Shown here piece by piece: positions 63,324 to 64,000 of a stretch of 64,000 bases of DNA. Location: the NCBI GenBank assembly GCA_910589485.1, contig CAJUSW010000004.1, forward strand, positions 62,001 to 126,000, read 5' to 3'. Position numbers and translations under genes: made by a program. Numbering within the stretch: the first letter of the stretch is position 1; each line of letters begins with the position of its first letter. Source of the DNA: an uncultured Duncaniella sp. (lineage in GTDB: Bacteria; Bacteroidota; Bacteroidia; Bacteroidales; Muribaculaceae). The notes beneath the pieces were generated by a model. The model made no database searches and was not told the origin of the DNA. It was given only the letters and a program-made list of their open reading frames with translations.

Positions 63324-63355
63324 TTTGATTTTTCAAATATTCGTAATAATTTTGC
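63324..63355 (+). promoter_or_regulatory. Promoter of the trp leader/trpB transcript
   Basis: -33 TTTG (63324-63327), 19-base spacer, -7 TAATTTTGC (63347-63355): full consensus. Transcription should begin around 63359-63361, about 12 bases before the leader ATG. Confidence 0.8.
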
Positions 63356-63371
63356 GTCAAATAACAACGAA

Positions 63372-63452
63372 ATGAAAAACCTGCTCAATAACAATTATTG
63401 GTGGCGCATCGGTAGTAATTATCGATGGCAATGGTCAACACCATTAATTTAG
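63372..63452 (+). CDS. trpL: Tryptophan-rich trp leader peptide
   Basis: A 26-codon open frame (ATG 63372, TAG 63450-63452) with four Trp codons: Trp10-Trp11 (63399-63404) in NNYWWR, and Trp19 and Trp21 in YRWQWS. Four of 26 is far above the normal Trp rate of about 1%. Its place, about 12 bases from the predicted transcription start and before a terminator and trpB, is exactly that of a ribosome-stalling attenuation peptide. Too short for usual gene finders. Charging level of tRNA-Trp would decide whether ribosomes stall at Trp10-Trp11. Confidence 0.9.
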   Translation: MKNLLNNNYWWRIGSNYRWQWSTPLI

Positions 63453-63533
63453 CGAGCGACAAAACACACCGGGTCCGTCCCGGATATAGAACTCACACGA
63501 GCCGTCGATAATTTTTCGACGGCTCGTTTTTTT
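63407..63533 (+). promoter_or_regulatory. trp attenuator: competing RNA hairpins
   Basis: Region 1 (63407-63411, CATCG) can pair weakly with region 2 (63423-63427, CGATG). Region 2, more broadly AATTATCGATGGC (63417-63429), pairs with region 3 GCCGTCGATAATT (63501-63513) over 13 bases with one G-U: the antiterminator. Region 3 and 4 instead form the terminator (CGAGCCGTCGA 63498-63508 with TCGACGGCTCG 63516-63526). A small hairpin CCGGG/CCCGG (63469-63483) lies between. The two large structures exclude each other. Confidence 0.88.
63498..63533 (+). terminator. Attenuator terminator before trpB
   Basis: Perfect 11-bp stem (63498-63508 with 63516-63526), 7-base loop and seven T (63527-63533). 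About 40 bases before the trpB ATG, it would stop transcription when tryptophan is plentiful. Confidence 0.93.
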
Positions 63534-63572
63534 ATTTCCGAATATCAACAATCCAAATACTCATTTTCAACA

Positions 63573-64000
63573 ATGTCATCATTTCACTCACTTCTGCCTG
63601 TCGATGCCGAGGGATACTACGGACACTTCGGCGGAGCTTATATCCCCGAGATACTTCACTCCAATATTGAAAATCTTCGCGAAGCGTTCTACCGGTATGC
63701 CGGTGACGAGGAGTTCAACCGCGAACTCGACCTTCTGCTCCGCGACTACGTGGGCCGTCCTTCCCCACTCTACCGCGCCAACCGTCTAAGCGAGCACTAC
63801 GGCACCAACATATATCTTAAGCGCGAGGACCTCAACCACACCGGAGCACATAAGATCAACAACGCGCTCGGATCGGTCCTGCTCGCCAAACGCATGGGTA
63901 AAACCCGTGTTATTGCCGAGACCGGTGCCGGACAGCATGGCGTGGCCACAGCCACAGCCTGTGCGCTCATGGATATGGAATGTACAGTGTTCATGGGAGC
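63573..64000 (+). CDS. trpB: Tryptophan synthase beta chain, 5' part
   Basis: The ATG at 63573 begins a frame open to the end of the window, about 142 codons of an expected 395-400. It joins indole and serine to make tryptophan using PLP. YYGHFGGAYIPEILHSNI, RPSPLYRANRLSEHYG, LKREDLNHTGAHKINNALG with the PLP Lys in GAHKINN, and AETGAGQHGVATATA are as in TrpB. The gene being first in the transcript, with trpE and others presumably downstream, is inferred; the rest of the operon is outside the window. Confidence 0.97.
   Translation, partial: MSSFHSLLPVDAEGYYGHFGGAYIPEILHSNIENLREAFYRYAGDEEFNRELDLLLRDYVGRPSPLYRANRLSEHYGTNIYLKREDLNHTGAHKINNALGSVLLAKRMGKTRVIAETGAGQHGVATATACALMDMECTVFMG

Noticed and set aside
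1..64000. tRNA, rRNA, mobile elements, integrases or CRISPR arrays
   Set aside because: I looked for typical T-loop, transposase motifs, and regularly spaced repeats and saw none; a covariance search could still find small RNAs I missed.

Overview
The window looks like a chromosomal segment of a gut Bacteroidales bacterium, most likely of the Muribaculaceae type (family placement is inference). Supporting signs are the lipoprotein form of TamA (TamL) beside TamB, a GldB-type lipoprotein, DUF4827 and DUF3098 proteins, an SO_0444-type metal exporter, start codons mostly without a Shine-Dalgarno sequence, and repeated matches to the Bacteroidetes promoter (-33 TTTG, about 19-21 bases, -7 TAnnTTTG). 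It carries mostly core genes. I found no insertion sequence, phage, CRISPR array, rRNA or tRNA.

Layout: 1-4653 is an outer-membrane assembly pair (end of TamB, then TamL). 4739-7605 (minus) is Lrp regulator, tRNA methylthiotransferase MtaB and a glycosyltransferase. 7960-10953 is an LptD-like protein. 11059-14116 (minus) holds a tRNA methyltransferase, a CPBP protease and a Cu/Zn exporter with a fused HMA domain. 14492-22366 is a polysaccharide cluster: Wzx flippase, GT32, GT4, EpsG/Wzy-like polymerase, two GT4 and GDP-mannose dehydratase. 22473-32834 has an AspT-like transporter, a small beta-barrel protein, GldB, a cell-wall amidase, an MCE/MlaD protein, a large TonB-receptor-like barrel and an OmpA protein.

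32989-40411 (minus) reads GT2, FolB, CobW-type GTPase, ABC-F protein, MutS. 40573-49020 (plus) has a second TamL, an HAD phosphatase, a sensor-kinase-like protein without the usual histidine, an NrnA-type DHH phosphoesterase, DUF4827 and GlmM. 49153-56429 (minus) reads FtsX, DUF3098, UppP, TruB, QueA, YigZ, RsfS, FtsH. 56847-62675 is a complete RND efflux pump, followed by a thioredoxin-fold protein without the CXXC motif.

The most interesting region is the right edge (63324-63533): a promoter, a 26-codon leader peptide with four tryptophans, and mutually exclusive antiterminator and terminator hairpins just before trpB. It is a complete ribosome-mediated trp attenuator. Two other genes (12438 minus, 40573 plus) have -7 boxes only 3 and 7 bases before the start codon, suggesting leaderless or nearly leaderless mRNAs.
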